The translations under genes were made by a program, and so were the position numbers. Of a DNA stretch of 64,000 bases, positions 8,346 to 17,600 are shown piece after piece. Every line of letters begins with the position of its first letter. The stretch's first letter is position 1. Source of the DNA: Nocardia sp. (GTDB lineage: Bacteria > Actinomycetota > Actinomycetes > Mycobacteriales > Mycobacteriaceae). The notes under the pieces are model-generated. The model saw only the letters and a program-made list of their open reading frames with translations. It was not told the origin of the DNA and ran no database searches. The stretch covers positions 1 through 64,000 of the forward strand of contig NZ_JAODNK010000127.1 in assembly GCF_025465275.1 (NCBI RefSeq), in the 5' to 3' direction.

Positions 8346-9776
8346 TCAGTCGTGCGCGCTCATGACGTGCTTGATGCGGGTGTAGTCCTCGACGCCGTAG
8401 GCGGACAGGTCCTTGCCGTAGCCGGAGCGTTTGAATCCGCCGTGCGGCATCTCCGCCACCAGCGGGATATGGCAGTTCACCCACACCGCACCGAAGTCCA
8501 GTGCCGCCGAAACCCGCTGCACCACACCGTGATCGCGTGTCCAGACACTGGAGGCGAGGCCGTAGACGACATCATTGGCCAGCCGGATCGCCTCGGCCTC
8601 GTCGGAGAAGGTCTGCACGGTGATGACCGGGCCGAAGATCTCCTCCTGCACGATCGGATCGTCCTGGCGCACCCCGGTGACCACGGTCGGGGCCAGGTAG
8701 AAACCGGCATCGCCGATCCGGGTGCCGCCGGTGCGCACGGTGGCGTGCGGCGGCAGCGATGCGAGTTTGCCGGTGACGGACTCGAAGTGGCGGATATTGT
8801 TCAGCGGGCCGTAGGCGGCGTCCACATCGTCGGGCAGGCCAGGGCGAACCGACTGCGCCTTCTTCGTCAGGACGTCGACAAAATCGTCGTGCACCGACTC
8901 GTGCACCAGCACCCGGGTCGCGGCCGTGCAGTCCTGACCGCCATTGAAGTAGGCGGCATCGCCGATGCGATCGGCGGCCAGCGCCAGATCGGCGTCCCCG
9001 AACACCACGACCGGAGCATTGCCGCCGAGTTCGAGGTGCGCGCGCTTGACCTGCTCGGCCGCCGCGGTCGCCACCGCGATGCCCGCCCGCACCGAACCGG
9101 TGATGGCCACCATGTCCAGGTCCGGATGGCCCACCAGCGCGGCGCCGCTGGCGGCATTGCCGAGCACGACATTGAGTACGCCGTCGGGCAGGATGCCCTT
9201 CGACAGCTCGGCCAGCAGCAGAGTGCTGCCCGGTGTGGTGTCACTCGGCTTGAGCACCACGGTGTTTCCGGTGGCCAGTGCCGGGCCGATCTTCCAGATC
9301 GCCATCATCAGCGGGTAGTTCCACGGTGTCACCTGACCGATCACGCCGACCGGCTCGCGGCGCACGTACGAGGTGAATCCGGTCATGTACTCGCCGGCCG
9401 ACTTGCCCTCCAGCAGGCGTGCGGCACCTGCGAAGAAGCGCAGGTGATCGGCTCCGGTGGCCACCTCCTCGGAGGCGACCAGATGCTTGGGCTGGCCGGT
9501 ATCGCGGCACTGCGCCTCGACCAGGGCCTCGGAATTGGACTCCAGGGCGTCGGCCAGCTTCAGCAGCGCGGCCTGTCGCTGGCTGGGCGTGGCGGAGCGC
9601 CAGGCCGGAAAGGCGCGCCGGGCGGCGGCCACGGCGGCATCGATATCGGCGGCATCGGAGATCGGGCTGCGGCCGGTCACCGTCTCATCGACCGGGCTGA
9701 TCAATTCGAACGACTCCGACGCGGTGGCGGCGACCAACCGGCCGTCGATGTAGTTGCGAAGCAGCTGCGTCGTCAT
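8346..9776 (-). CDS. 4-aminobutyraldehyde dehydrogenase
   Basis: A 476-residue aldehyde dehydrogenase that should oxidise 4-aminobutyraldehyde, the putrescine oxidase product, to GABA. It carries TPWNYPL, the Glu in LELGGNAPVVV and the Cys in GGQDCTAATR. The C-terminus MPHGGFKRSGYGKDLS resembles gamma-aminobutyraldehyde or betaine aldehyde dehydrogenases. The first gene of the run, it starts 141 bp from the divergent regulator. ATG 9776-9774 was chosen because GGGAG lies upstream and the family N-terminus begins there; an ATG 21 codons earlier overlaps the promoter region. Similarity to betaine aldehyde dehydrogenases means specificity rests partly on context. Confidence 0.88.
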   Translation of the reverse strand: MTTQLLRNYIDGRLVAATASESFELISPVDETVTGRSPISDAADIDAAVAAARRAFPAWRSATPSQRQAALLKLADALESNSEALVEAQCRDTGQPKHLVASEEVATGADHLRFFAGAARLLEGKSAGEYMTGFTSYVRREPVGVIGQVTPWNYPLMMAIWKIGPALATGNTVVLKPSDTTPGSTLLLAELSKGILPDGVLNVVLGNAASGAALVGHPDLDMVAITGSVRAGIAVATAAAEQVKRAHLELGGNAPVVVFGDADLALAADRIGDAAYFNGGQDCTAATRVLVHESVHDDFVDVLTKKAQSVRPGLPDDVDAAYGPLNNIRHFESVTGKLASLPPHATVRTGGTRIGDAGFYLAPTVVTGVRQDDPIVQEEIFGPVITVQTFSDEAEAIRLANDVVYGLASSVWTRDHGVVQRVSAALDFGAVWVNCHIPLVAEMPHGGFKRSGYGKDLSAYGVEDYTRIKHVMSAHD

Positions 9777-9917
9777 AGTGTGCGAGTTCTCCCTGCGTTC
9801 CGGTATTGCTCGATTGCAAGCCAGTGTGCTGTGCGACACACCCCCGCGTCACCTGCCGCATCGGAGTGGCGGCAGAATCAGGTTTCGACGATTTGTCCAG
9901 TTTGCTGTAGGAGCGCT
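9777..9917. promoter_or_regulatory. Divergent promoter region with 7-bp palindrome
   Basis: This 141-bp space must hold the promoters of the leftward polyamine operon and the rightward PucR regulator. A perfect inverted repeat CTGCCGC/GCGGCAG (9853-9859 with 9869-9875, 9-base spacer) is the best operator candidate. No clear -10 or -35 pair stands out on either strand. Confidence 0.4.
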
Positions 9918-11444
9918 GTGAGTACGGGAATTCCGGTCCGGTGGGTGCTGTCCCAGCCCGAGCTGAATCTGGTGCTGAAGGGCGGCAGTGCCGGGCTGGG
10001 TCGCAACATCACGCTGGCCCTCACCTCCGAGCTCACCGAACCGCAAAAGTGGCTCTCCGGCGGGGAGCTGGTGCTGACCACCGGCATGGGTTTGCCACTC
10101 AGTGGCGCCGATCGGCTGCGCTATCTGACGGAACTCGATGCGGCGGGAGTCGCGGGGGTCGGATTCGGCGTCGGCCTCTCCCATGAGACGGTGCCCGCGG
10201 ATCTGGTCGAGGCGGCCGATGCGCTCGGCCTGCCGCTGTTCGAGGTGCCGCTGCCGACACCCTTCGGGGCCATCACCAAGAAGGTCATGCAGCGGCTCGC
10301 CGAGCAGGAGTACGAAAAGGTGCTGCGGGCCTCCCGCGCCCAGCCGCGCATGACCCGGGCTGCCATCCAGGGCATGGGTGCGGTGATCAGGGAACTGTCG
10401 GCGGCACTTTCGGCCACCGTGGTGGTCGCCGGCGCGGACGGTGCGATATCCGACTCGCATCCGGGCCGGGCCACGACCGAGGTCGCCGAGCGCATCGGCG
10501 AATTCCTCAGTACTCGCGGCGACGGTGCGGGCAGCGGTGTCATCCACACCGCCTCGGGGCAAATCATTGCGCTGCAAGCCATTACGGCCGGGCAGACGGT
10601 GCACGGGCATCTGGCGGTGGTGACCGCCACGCCGCTCAGCTCGGTCGATCAGGTGCTGCTGGGGCATGCCAGCTCGCTGCTGGCCCTGGACTTCGAAAAG
10701 CCGGCCCGGCTGCGAATCGCGCAGAACCACTTGAATTCTCAGGCCATCGCGATGCTGCTGAACGAGCCGGGCGACCTCGAAACCCTGTGGCGGCACCTGG
10801 CCCCGGCCGCCGATCGCTCCGGCAGGGTCCGCGCCCTGGTGCTGTGGTGCGCTTCGCCGGAGGCGGCGGCGCAGGTGGGCGAAGCCGTCGACGAACAACT
10901 GCATCCGCACAACCGGCAATTGTTCGCCCGCATCTCGGGTGATCGAGTCGCGGTGCTGCTGCCCGGTTCCGATACCGAGGAGACGGCCGAACAGCTGCTG
11001 GCCGCACTGCCCGACAGCGAGCGGGCCGCCATTCGGGCGGGACTCAGCGCCCCGCATCTGTTGCGGCGCTTCGCCACAGCCATCGAGCATGCCGAGCTGG
11101 CCTCCTCGGCGGCCCTGCCCGGCGGTCGCCCCTTGGAACTCGCGTCGCTCGCCGGGCAGACCCTGCTGACGCTCCCGGAAGCCCAGCGGATGCTGAGCGC
11201 CATATCGGAGGCCATGCTGGCGCCGCTCGCCGACTACGACGAGCGGCACGGCACCGACCTCATCGCCTCACTGCGCGCCTACCTGGAGGCGCACGGCCAG
11301 TGGGAGACCGCGGCCACCGCGCTGGGTGTGCACCGGCACACCCTGCGCAGCCGGGTCGCGAAGATCGAATCGGTGCTCGGGTGTCAGCTGGATGTGGCGC
11401 GGGTGCGGGCCGAACTGCTGCTGGCGATCATCGCCCGCCGCTGA
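9918..11444 (+). CDS. PucR-family transcriptional regulator
   Basis: A 508-residue regulator with an N-terminal PucR-like ligand domain (about residues 10-125, containing SGGELVLTTGMGL). The C-terminal PucR helix-turn-helix (about 450-500) has AATALGVHRHTLRSRVAKIE. The start is GTG 9918-9920, five bases after GGAG; the same frame stays open for 2.6 kb upstream but there it is only antisense to the dehydrogenase genes. Divergence from the agmatine/putrescine operon suggests it controls that operon, sensing a pathway amine or GABA. The last 17 bases overlap the end of the convergent dehydrogenase gene. Confidence 0.88.
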   Translation: MSTGIPVRWVLSQPELNLVLKGGSAGLGRNITLALTSELTEPQKWLSGGELVLTTGMGLPLSGADRLRYLTELDAAGVAGVGFGVGLSHETVPADLVEAADALGLPLFEVPLPTPFGAITKKVMQRLAEQEYEKVLRASRAQPRMTRAAIQGMGAVIRELSAALSATVVVAGADGAISDSHPGRATTEVAERIGEFLSTRGDGAGSGVIHTASGQIIALQAITAGQTVHGHLAVVTATPLSSVDQVLLGHASSLLALDFEKPARLRIAQNHLNSQAIAMLLNEPGDLETLWRHLAPAADRSGRVRALVLWCASPEAAAQVGEAVDEQLHPHNRQLFARISGDRVAVLLPGSDTEETAEQLLAALPDSERAAIRAGLSAPHLLRRFATAIEHAELASSAALPGGRPLELASLAGQTLLTLPEAQRMLSAISEAMLAPLADYDERHGTDLIASLRAYLEAHGQWETAATALGVHRHTLRSRVAKIESVLGCQLDVARVRAELLLAIIARR

Positions 11445-14400
11445 TCCCGGCCGCCGCGGCCAATTCCGCGTTCACCACACACAATCGGGCGATATCGGCG
11501 GTCGCGGAGCGGCGCAGCTGACTCACCAGATCCAGCAGCCGGACCGCGGCCGGCGTGGCCTGCCAGGCCGACACGAGATCGTGCGCGGAGTCGGTGGGTG
11601 CGGCGTTCGCCAGCACCGCGGCCGCCAAAGCGTGCCAGCGGGACTGTAATTCGTCGGCGAGCACCGCCGTGGCCAGCGTCTCCCAATGATCTCCGGTCGG
11701 CGTTGTGGCGAAAGTTGTTGCCAGCCAATCGAGTCCGATGGACCCGCCGAGTTCCCGATAGGTCTGGGCGATCAAGGCGACCGGCAGGCCGGTGCGCCGG
11801 GCGGTAGCGCTCAGCGGTAGCGCCTGCGCCAGCAGTTGCAGATTCGCCAGATCCCGGCCGGGATGGCCGCCGGGGCGGGGGAGTACCGCGATCAGCTCGG
11901 CGACCACCGGGGCGTGCAGTTCGATCTCCGCCGACCAGGACACGGCCGTGCGCTTGGCCAGCAGCCACGCGGTGGACTGCTCGACCGCATCCTGAATACC
12001 GTTGAGCACACTCATCCGCAGCTGCGGGGTGACACCGGGCAGCGCGAGCGCGTCGCGCCACCAGCGGTCGACATCCAGCACGGTATCGACGACCGTGCAC
12101 GCCAGCACGATCTGTGCGGTACCCGTGCCGAACCGCTCGTCCAGCCGGTGGATCATGCCGGGGCCGACCCGATTGATCACCTGATTGGCCGCGGACACGG
12201 CCACGATCTCGCGGGCCACCGGATGCTCGCGCAAGCGCCGCTCACCCAGCAGGATGCGGAAGTCCTCCGGGAAATAGCCCGCCAGCGTGCCCGCGACGAC
12301 CGGATCCGTGAGGGCGTCGGAGGCGAGCAGTTCCTCGCGCACCAGATTCTTGGCCATGGCCAGCAGCACCGCGATCTCCGGGCGGACCAGACCGGCTCCG
12401 GCGCGGCGCCGGGCGGTGAGTTCGGCCGGGGCGGGCAGGAACTCGGCGGAACGATCCAGATCCGTTGCCTGCTCCAGGTTTTCGATCAATCGGCCGTGCC
12501 GGTCGATCAGGAACGGCGCATGGGCCTCGGCCAGGCTGATGGCCAGCGCCTGGCGGTCGCAGTCGGCCAGCACCGCCTGCGCCACGGCGTCGGCATTGGC
12601 GGCGAGCAGGCGATCGCGTTCCGGCTCGGTCACCAGGCCCTCGGTCACCGCGGACGCCAGCGCGATCTTGAGATTGACCTCGCGATCGGAAGTGGCCACA
12701 CCTGCGGCATTGTCGATGAAATCGGCGTTCACCTTGCCGCCCGCCCGGGCGAACTCGATCCGCGCGCGCTGGGTGAGGCCGAGATTGCCGCCCTCGCCGA
12801 TCACCTTGCAGCGCAGTCGATCCGCAGTCACCCGCACGTCGTCATTGGTCGGATCGGCTACCTCGGAGTCGAGTTCGCCGCTCGACCGCACATAGGTGCC
12901 GATGCCGCCGTTGAACAGCAGATCCACCTGTGCGCTCAGAATCGCCCGAATGACTTCGTGTGCAGGCAGTTTCGTGGCTTCGACGCCGAGCAACCGGCGT
13001 GCCCGCGGGGACAGCGGAATCGATTTCGCCGAGCGTGGCCAGACGCCGCCGCCCTCGGAAATGACGGATCGGTCGTAGTCGGCCCAGCTGCTGCGTTCCA
13101 GTCCGGCCAGGCGGCGGCGCTCCCGGTGTGAAAGCTCGGGCTCGGGATCGGGGTCGAGAAAGATGTGGCGGTGGTCGAAGGCCGCCACCAGCTGGATCCG
13201 GTCGGTCTCGAGCATGCCGTTGCCGAACACATCACCGGACATATCGCCGATACCGGCCACGGTGAACGGCTGAGTGTCGGGGTCCAGGCCGAGCTCGGCG
13301 AAGTGCTGGCGAATCGAGCACCAGGCGCCGCGGGCGGTAATGCCCAGAGCTTTGTGGTCGTATCCGGTGGAGCCGCCGGAAGCGAAGGCGTCGCCGAGCC
13401 AGAAGGCGCGCGCCATCGCGATGCTGTTGGCCAGATCGGAGAAGCGGGCGGTGCCCTTGTCCGCGGCGACCACCAGGTACGGGTCCGGATCGTCGTATAC
13501 GACGGTGTGCGCGGGCGGGACGATGGTGCCGTCCACAATATTGTCGGTGATATCGAGCAGGCCGCCGATGAAGGCCGCGTAGGCGTTCGCGGCGGCGGCG
13601 GGATCGGCGATCGGGCCGCGAACCACGAAGGCGCCCTTGGCTCCCATCGGCACGATCACCGCGTTCTTCACCGTCTGGGTCTTCATCAGGCCCAGCACCT
13701 CGGTGCGGAAATCATCGGCGCGATCGGACCAGCGCAGCCCGCCGCGGGCAATGACGCCGCCGCGCACATGGCTGCCCTCCACCTGCCGGGCATGCACGAA
13801 AATCTCGCGATACGGCGTGATCGGGCCCGATATCGACAGGCGGGACGGGTCGATCTTGAAGGCGGCGACCAGGCGGCTCGGCTGAAACCAATTGGTGCGC
13901 AGCACCGCTGCGCAGAAGGTGTGCAGACCGCGCAACAGTTGATCCTCGGGCAGCGTGGTCGCGGCCTCGAGCCGCAGGCGCGCCTCCGCATCCGCCGCCG
14001 CGATATCGCCGCCGCCCGCCGGATCGAATCGCGCACGGAACAGCGCCACGAACGCCCGCGCGAATTGTGCATGGACGGTGAGGATCTCGGTCATCGTCGG
14101 ACCGCCGAGTCGCAGTCCGGCCTGTCGCAGGTATCGGCAGGCCGCCCGGATCAGCAGGGCGTCGCGCCAGGTCAGCCCGGCCGCGCCGATCAAACCGATG
14201 AAACCGTCGATCTCCAGCACCCCCGTGGCCGCGGCGGCGAACGCCTCGGACAGCAGTTCGGCGGTCGGCTCCGTCAGCTCGAAAGCCGTGGGCCGGAACG
14301 TGAATCGGTGCACGGTGTCCGCGCCGTCGGTGTGCACATCGTGTGTGGTGACGTGCAGGCCCAGGGCGGAGAAGATATCGATCAGCTCGGTCAGCGAGGC

Positions 14401-14523
14401 CGGCGCACCGCGCCAGATCAGCCGCGCCCCGGGCCGCTGCGCATCGATCGAATCGAATTCGAGCCGCGGGGCGGCGTCGATTCGATCCTCGTCCAGCGTG
14501 CCGATCGCTGCTCCGCGAAACAT
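11428..14523 (-). CDS. Short form of the large NAD-dependent glutamate dehydrogenase
   Basis: Oxidative deamination of glutamate to 2-oxoglutarate with NAD+. Strong family blocks are RGGLRWSDRADDFRTEVLG and VKNAVIVPMGAKGAFV in the catalytic core, GIGDMSGDVFGNGM, and LLFNGGIGTYVRSS. CKVIGEGGNLGLTQRARIEF is also present. At 1031 residues it lacks roughly the first 500 residues of the ~1600-residue 180-kDa class. It begins at the segment just before the catalytic domain, so it seems an intrinsically short paralog, not a broken gene, because the start ATG has a GGGAG site. It lies next to gabT, whose reaction makes glutamate; recycling of 2-oxoglutarate is an inference from context. Confidence 0.85.
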   Translation of the reverse strand: MFRGAAIGTLDEDRIDAAPRLEFDSIDAQRPGARLIWRGAPASLTELIDIFSALGLHVTTHDVHTDGADTVHRFTFRPTAFELTEPTAELLSEAFAAAATGVLEIDGFIGLIGAAGLTWRDALLIRAACRYLRQAGLRLGGPTMTEILTVHAQFARAFVALFRARFDPAGGGDIAAADAEARLRLEAATTLPEDQLLRGLHTFCAAVLRTNWFQPSRLVAAFKIDPSRLSISGPITPYREIFVHARQVEGSHVRGGVIARGGLRWSDRADDFRTEVLGLMKTQTVKNAVIVPMGAKGAFVVRGPIADPAAAANAYAAFIGGLLDITDNIVDGTIVPPAHTVVYDDPDPYLVVAADKGTARFSDLANSIAMARAFWLGDAFASGGSTGYDHKALGITARGAWCSIRQHFAELGLDPDTQPFTVAGIGDMSGDVFGNGMLETDRIQLVAAFDHRHIFLDPDPEPELSHRERRRLAGLERSSWADYDRSVISEGGGVWPRSAKSIPLSPRARRLLGVEATKLPAHEVIRAILSAQVDLLFNGGIGTYVRSSGELDSEVADPTNDDVRVTADRLRCKVIGEGGNLGLTQRARIEFARAGGKVNADFIDNAAGVATSDREVNLKIALASAVTEGLVTEPERDRLLAANADAVAQAVLADCDRQALAISLAEAHAPFLIDRHGRLIENLEQATDLDRSAEFLPAPAELTARRRAGAGLVRPEIAVLLAMAKNLVREELLASDALTDPVVAGTLAGYFPEDFRILLGERRLREHPVAREIVAVSAANQVINRVGPGMIHRLDERFGTGTAQIVLACTVVDTVLDVDRWWRDALALPGVTPQLRMSVLNGIQDAVEQSTAWLLAKRTAVSWSAEIELHAPVVAELIAVLPRPGGHPGRDLANLQLLAQALPLSATARRTGLPVALIAQTYRELGGSIGLDWLATTFATTPTGDHWETLATAVLADELQSRWHALAAAVLANAAPTDSAHDLVSAWQATPAAVRLLDLVSQLRRSATADIARLCVVNAELAAAAGISGGR

Positions 14524-14684
14524 CTGTTCAACTCCCTGCGCGTCACCGGATGGGTCGGCAGCCAATCTGCCCTATAGAGACGCAGGACACAGTCGACAAT
14601 TAGGCGCGTGGGGTGGGGGCCGGCACGCCGACTCGTCCATTGCCGGAATGCCCGGCGGCGGTGGAGTCGGCGAACCTTCCGTTA

Positions 14685-17600
14685 TCAGTCGCGATAGCGG
14701 CGATGGTCGACGGCGAATTCGTCGGCCACCGTGGCGGCCAGTTCGACGTACGCGCGCTTGGTTTCCTTCTGCAGGCGGGTCAGATCGATCTCGGCGCCTT
14801 CGCCGAGGTGGGAGTCGTACGGGATGATATGCACTGCGCGGCAACGCGACAGGAAGTAGTCGCGCAGCTGGTTGATGCCGACATTCGCCGCGCCCGGGCG
14901 CGGCAGGTTGATCACTACGACGGCATTGCGCACCAGGTGGTCGTGGCCGTGCAGGGACAACCAGTCCAGGGTGGCGGCGGCACTGCGCGCGCCGTCGATG
15001 GCCGACGACGAGATCAGCACCAGGGAATGTGCCAGATCGAGTACGCCCGCCATGGCCGAATGCATCAGGCCGGTACCGCAATCGGTGAGGATGATGTTGT
15101 AGAAGCGCTGCAGGATGCGCGCCACATTGCGGTACTCGTCCTCGCTGAACGCCTCCGATGCTGCCGGATCGCGTTCGCTCGCAAGCACTTCCAGTCGGCT
15201 CGAGGCCTGCGATGTATGCCGGCGCACATCGGAGTAGCGCTGAATGGTCGGATCCAGCAACAGATCCCGCACCGTCGACCGCGTCTGCAACGGCACCCGC
15301 TGCGACAGCGTTCCGAAGTCCGGATTGGCATCCACCGCAATGACCCGGTCGCCGCGAATGGAGGCGAAGATCGACCCCAACCCCATGGTCGTCGTCGTCT
15401 TCCCGACGCCGCCCTTCAGCGACAACACCGCAATCCGGTAATCCCCGCGCACGGGTTGCCGAATTCGGGCCACCAGTTCCTGCAGTCGCCGCTCCTCGGC
15501 CGACAATCCAGGATTGATGGCGCCACCCGACACATGATGCACAGCCCGCCGCCACCCCGACCCGGGAGACTTCTTCGCCCGCCGCATCGGCACATCATCG
15601 AGCGAGGGCCCTTGCCCACCCATCCCATACTGCACAGGACCCGAGGGCGGCGTATACCCACCCGCCTGCCCCGGACCGTACGGACCGGGCTGTCCTTGGT
15701 CGTATGGACTCTGCTGTCCGGGACCGTACTGGCCCGCCTGGCCGTGTGGACCCGACTGTCCGGGCGCGCCCCAAGTTGCCTGCGCTGCTTGGCCATTGCC
15801 CGGCTGCACCGACCCCGGGCCACCGTTAGCGCTCGCATCCGCCTGCTGTGCGTCCGAGCCCGGTCCGCCGAACTCTGGCTGAGCGGGCTCGGACGGTGCG
15901 CCGCCACTGCCGGGCCACGCCGCGCTGCCTTGCACAGGAAGGCCGTCACCGATGATGAGTGCACCGTGGATATTGTCGGCATGCCCAGGCTGCGGCCACG
16001 AATTCGGCTGCGGGACAACTTGACCCGGTGCCGGAGCGTTGGGCGCTCCATTCGTTTCAGATGCGGGGGACCCGATGGGTGCAGAGTCGAGTGGCGGCCG
16101 CATCGAGGTGGCACTCGACGAATCGGGTGAAGTGGCCGGAGGCTGCGCGGCCGGGCCGTTCGGGTTCGATCCGATCGGTGCGCCGGTAGCCGGTGCGTAC
16201 CGACCGTGTGGCGCTTGGCCGGGCGGGACCTGTCCGGGGCCGACCTGCCACGGATTCTGTTGTGGCGTACCGGGAGCCGCCGACTCCGGCGGGATCTGGT
16301 TCCAGGCGGGTGCGGAGGAGTCGGCGGGCGGCTGGGCGGGTGGGCCGTTCGGGTCGGACCCGATCGGTGCATCGGTGACTGGTGCGAGCTGACCGTGTGG
16401 CGCTTGGCCGGGCGGGACCTGTCCGGGAGCTACCTGCCACGGGTCTTGTTGCGGCGCAACGGGAGCCGCCTGCTGCGGCGGGACTTGGTTCCAGATGGGT
16501 GCGGCCGAGCCGGAAGGCGGCTGCGCGCCGACCGGGTTGCCCTGCTGTCCGGGTCCGTGCGGGGCTGCTGGGCCGTGTGCGGCCGGCGCTTGAGAGGGCG
16601 GCGACATCCATTGCCAGCCGTCGCCGGACCCCTGCGGTCCACGCTGTGGCGGAACAGGATTGGGTGCCCCCGAGCCGTGCGACCGTCCGCCCCGCGGACC
16701 GTACGGGCCGGGCTGTCCTGGACCAGCCAAGGAGGGCTGTCCTGGGTCGGATGCGGGCTGCTGTGCTGGGCCGGATGCCGGCGCTTGCGCTGGACCGGAT
16801 GCGGGGGGCTGTGCTGGGCCGGATGCCGGCGCTTGCGCTGGACCGGACGTGGGGGGCTGTCCTGGACCGGACGTGGGCGGTTGCCCTGGACCGGACAGGG
16901 GAGCCTCGCCTGTACGTGACACAGGAGGTTGCCCCGCGCCTGATGCAGGGGATTGCCCGGGGCCGGAGGCCGGTCGTTGTCCTGGACCGGACACGGGAGC
17001 CTCGCCCGTACGTGACACAGGAGATTGCCCTGTGCCGGACGCGGGGGACTGATCGAAGCTGGAGGCCGGTGGTTGTCCTGGGCCGGGCACGGGGGGTTGC
17101 GCGGGGACGGGCGCTGGGGGTTGCAGCGGGGCGGAGGCGGGTGATTGGCCTGTGCCGGGGGAGGCGGGTTGGCCCAGGCTGGGTGGCTTGGCGTGGTGCT
17201 GCGGCGGGAGGGGCGCGTCCAGGGCTCGGTGGCGGCCGCTGTTGGGCGGCTGTCCTGCGCCTGTGGGCGAATCTTCGGGTGTGGCGGGTGCCGGTGAATT
17301 CGGCTGAGCGGGTTTGTGATCCGGGGCAGGTGCGTTGACGTGGCCCTTGTCGGAAGGTTGGGCGTCGACTCTGCTGGGGGCGCTGTCGCTGCGTGCCGCT
17401 GGCGGCTTGCCCGGTGTGCGCGACCCATTCGTTGTCGGGGCGAGCGGGGCGTCGCTCACCGAGCCGACGCTCGGGTCGTGGAGGTCGCCGTGTGTCGCGC
17501 CGCGAGCAGGGGCGGAGGCGTGGTCCGCGGGTTCGGTGCCGTGTGTCGATGCCGCTGTGCCTGAGTGTGTTTCGCGGTCACCCGTGGAGCCGGGGGCGGG

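Noticed and set aside
7287..9917. N-terminal extension of the PucR regulator giving a 1385-residue protein
   Set aside because: The extension is open only because it is antisense to two GC-rich dehydrogenase/aminotransferase genes; the conserved domain begins at GTG 9918 with a ribosome binding site.
11428..14523. Pseudogene of the 180-kDa glutamate dehydrogenase
   Set aside because: The remaining frame is intact for 1031 codons with a good start signal and all core motifs, and no decayed N-terminal sequence is seen upstream.
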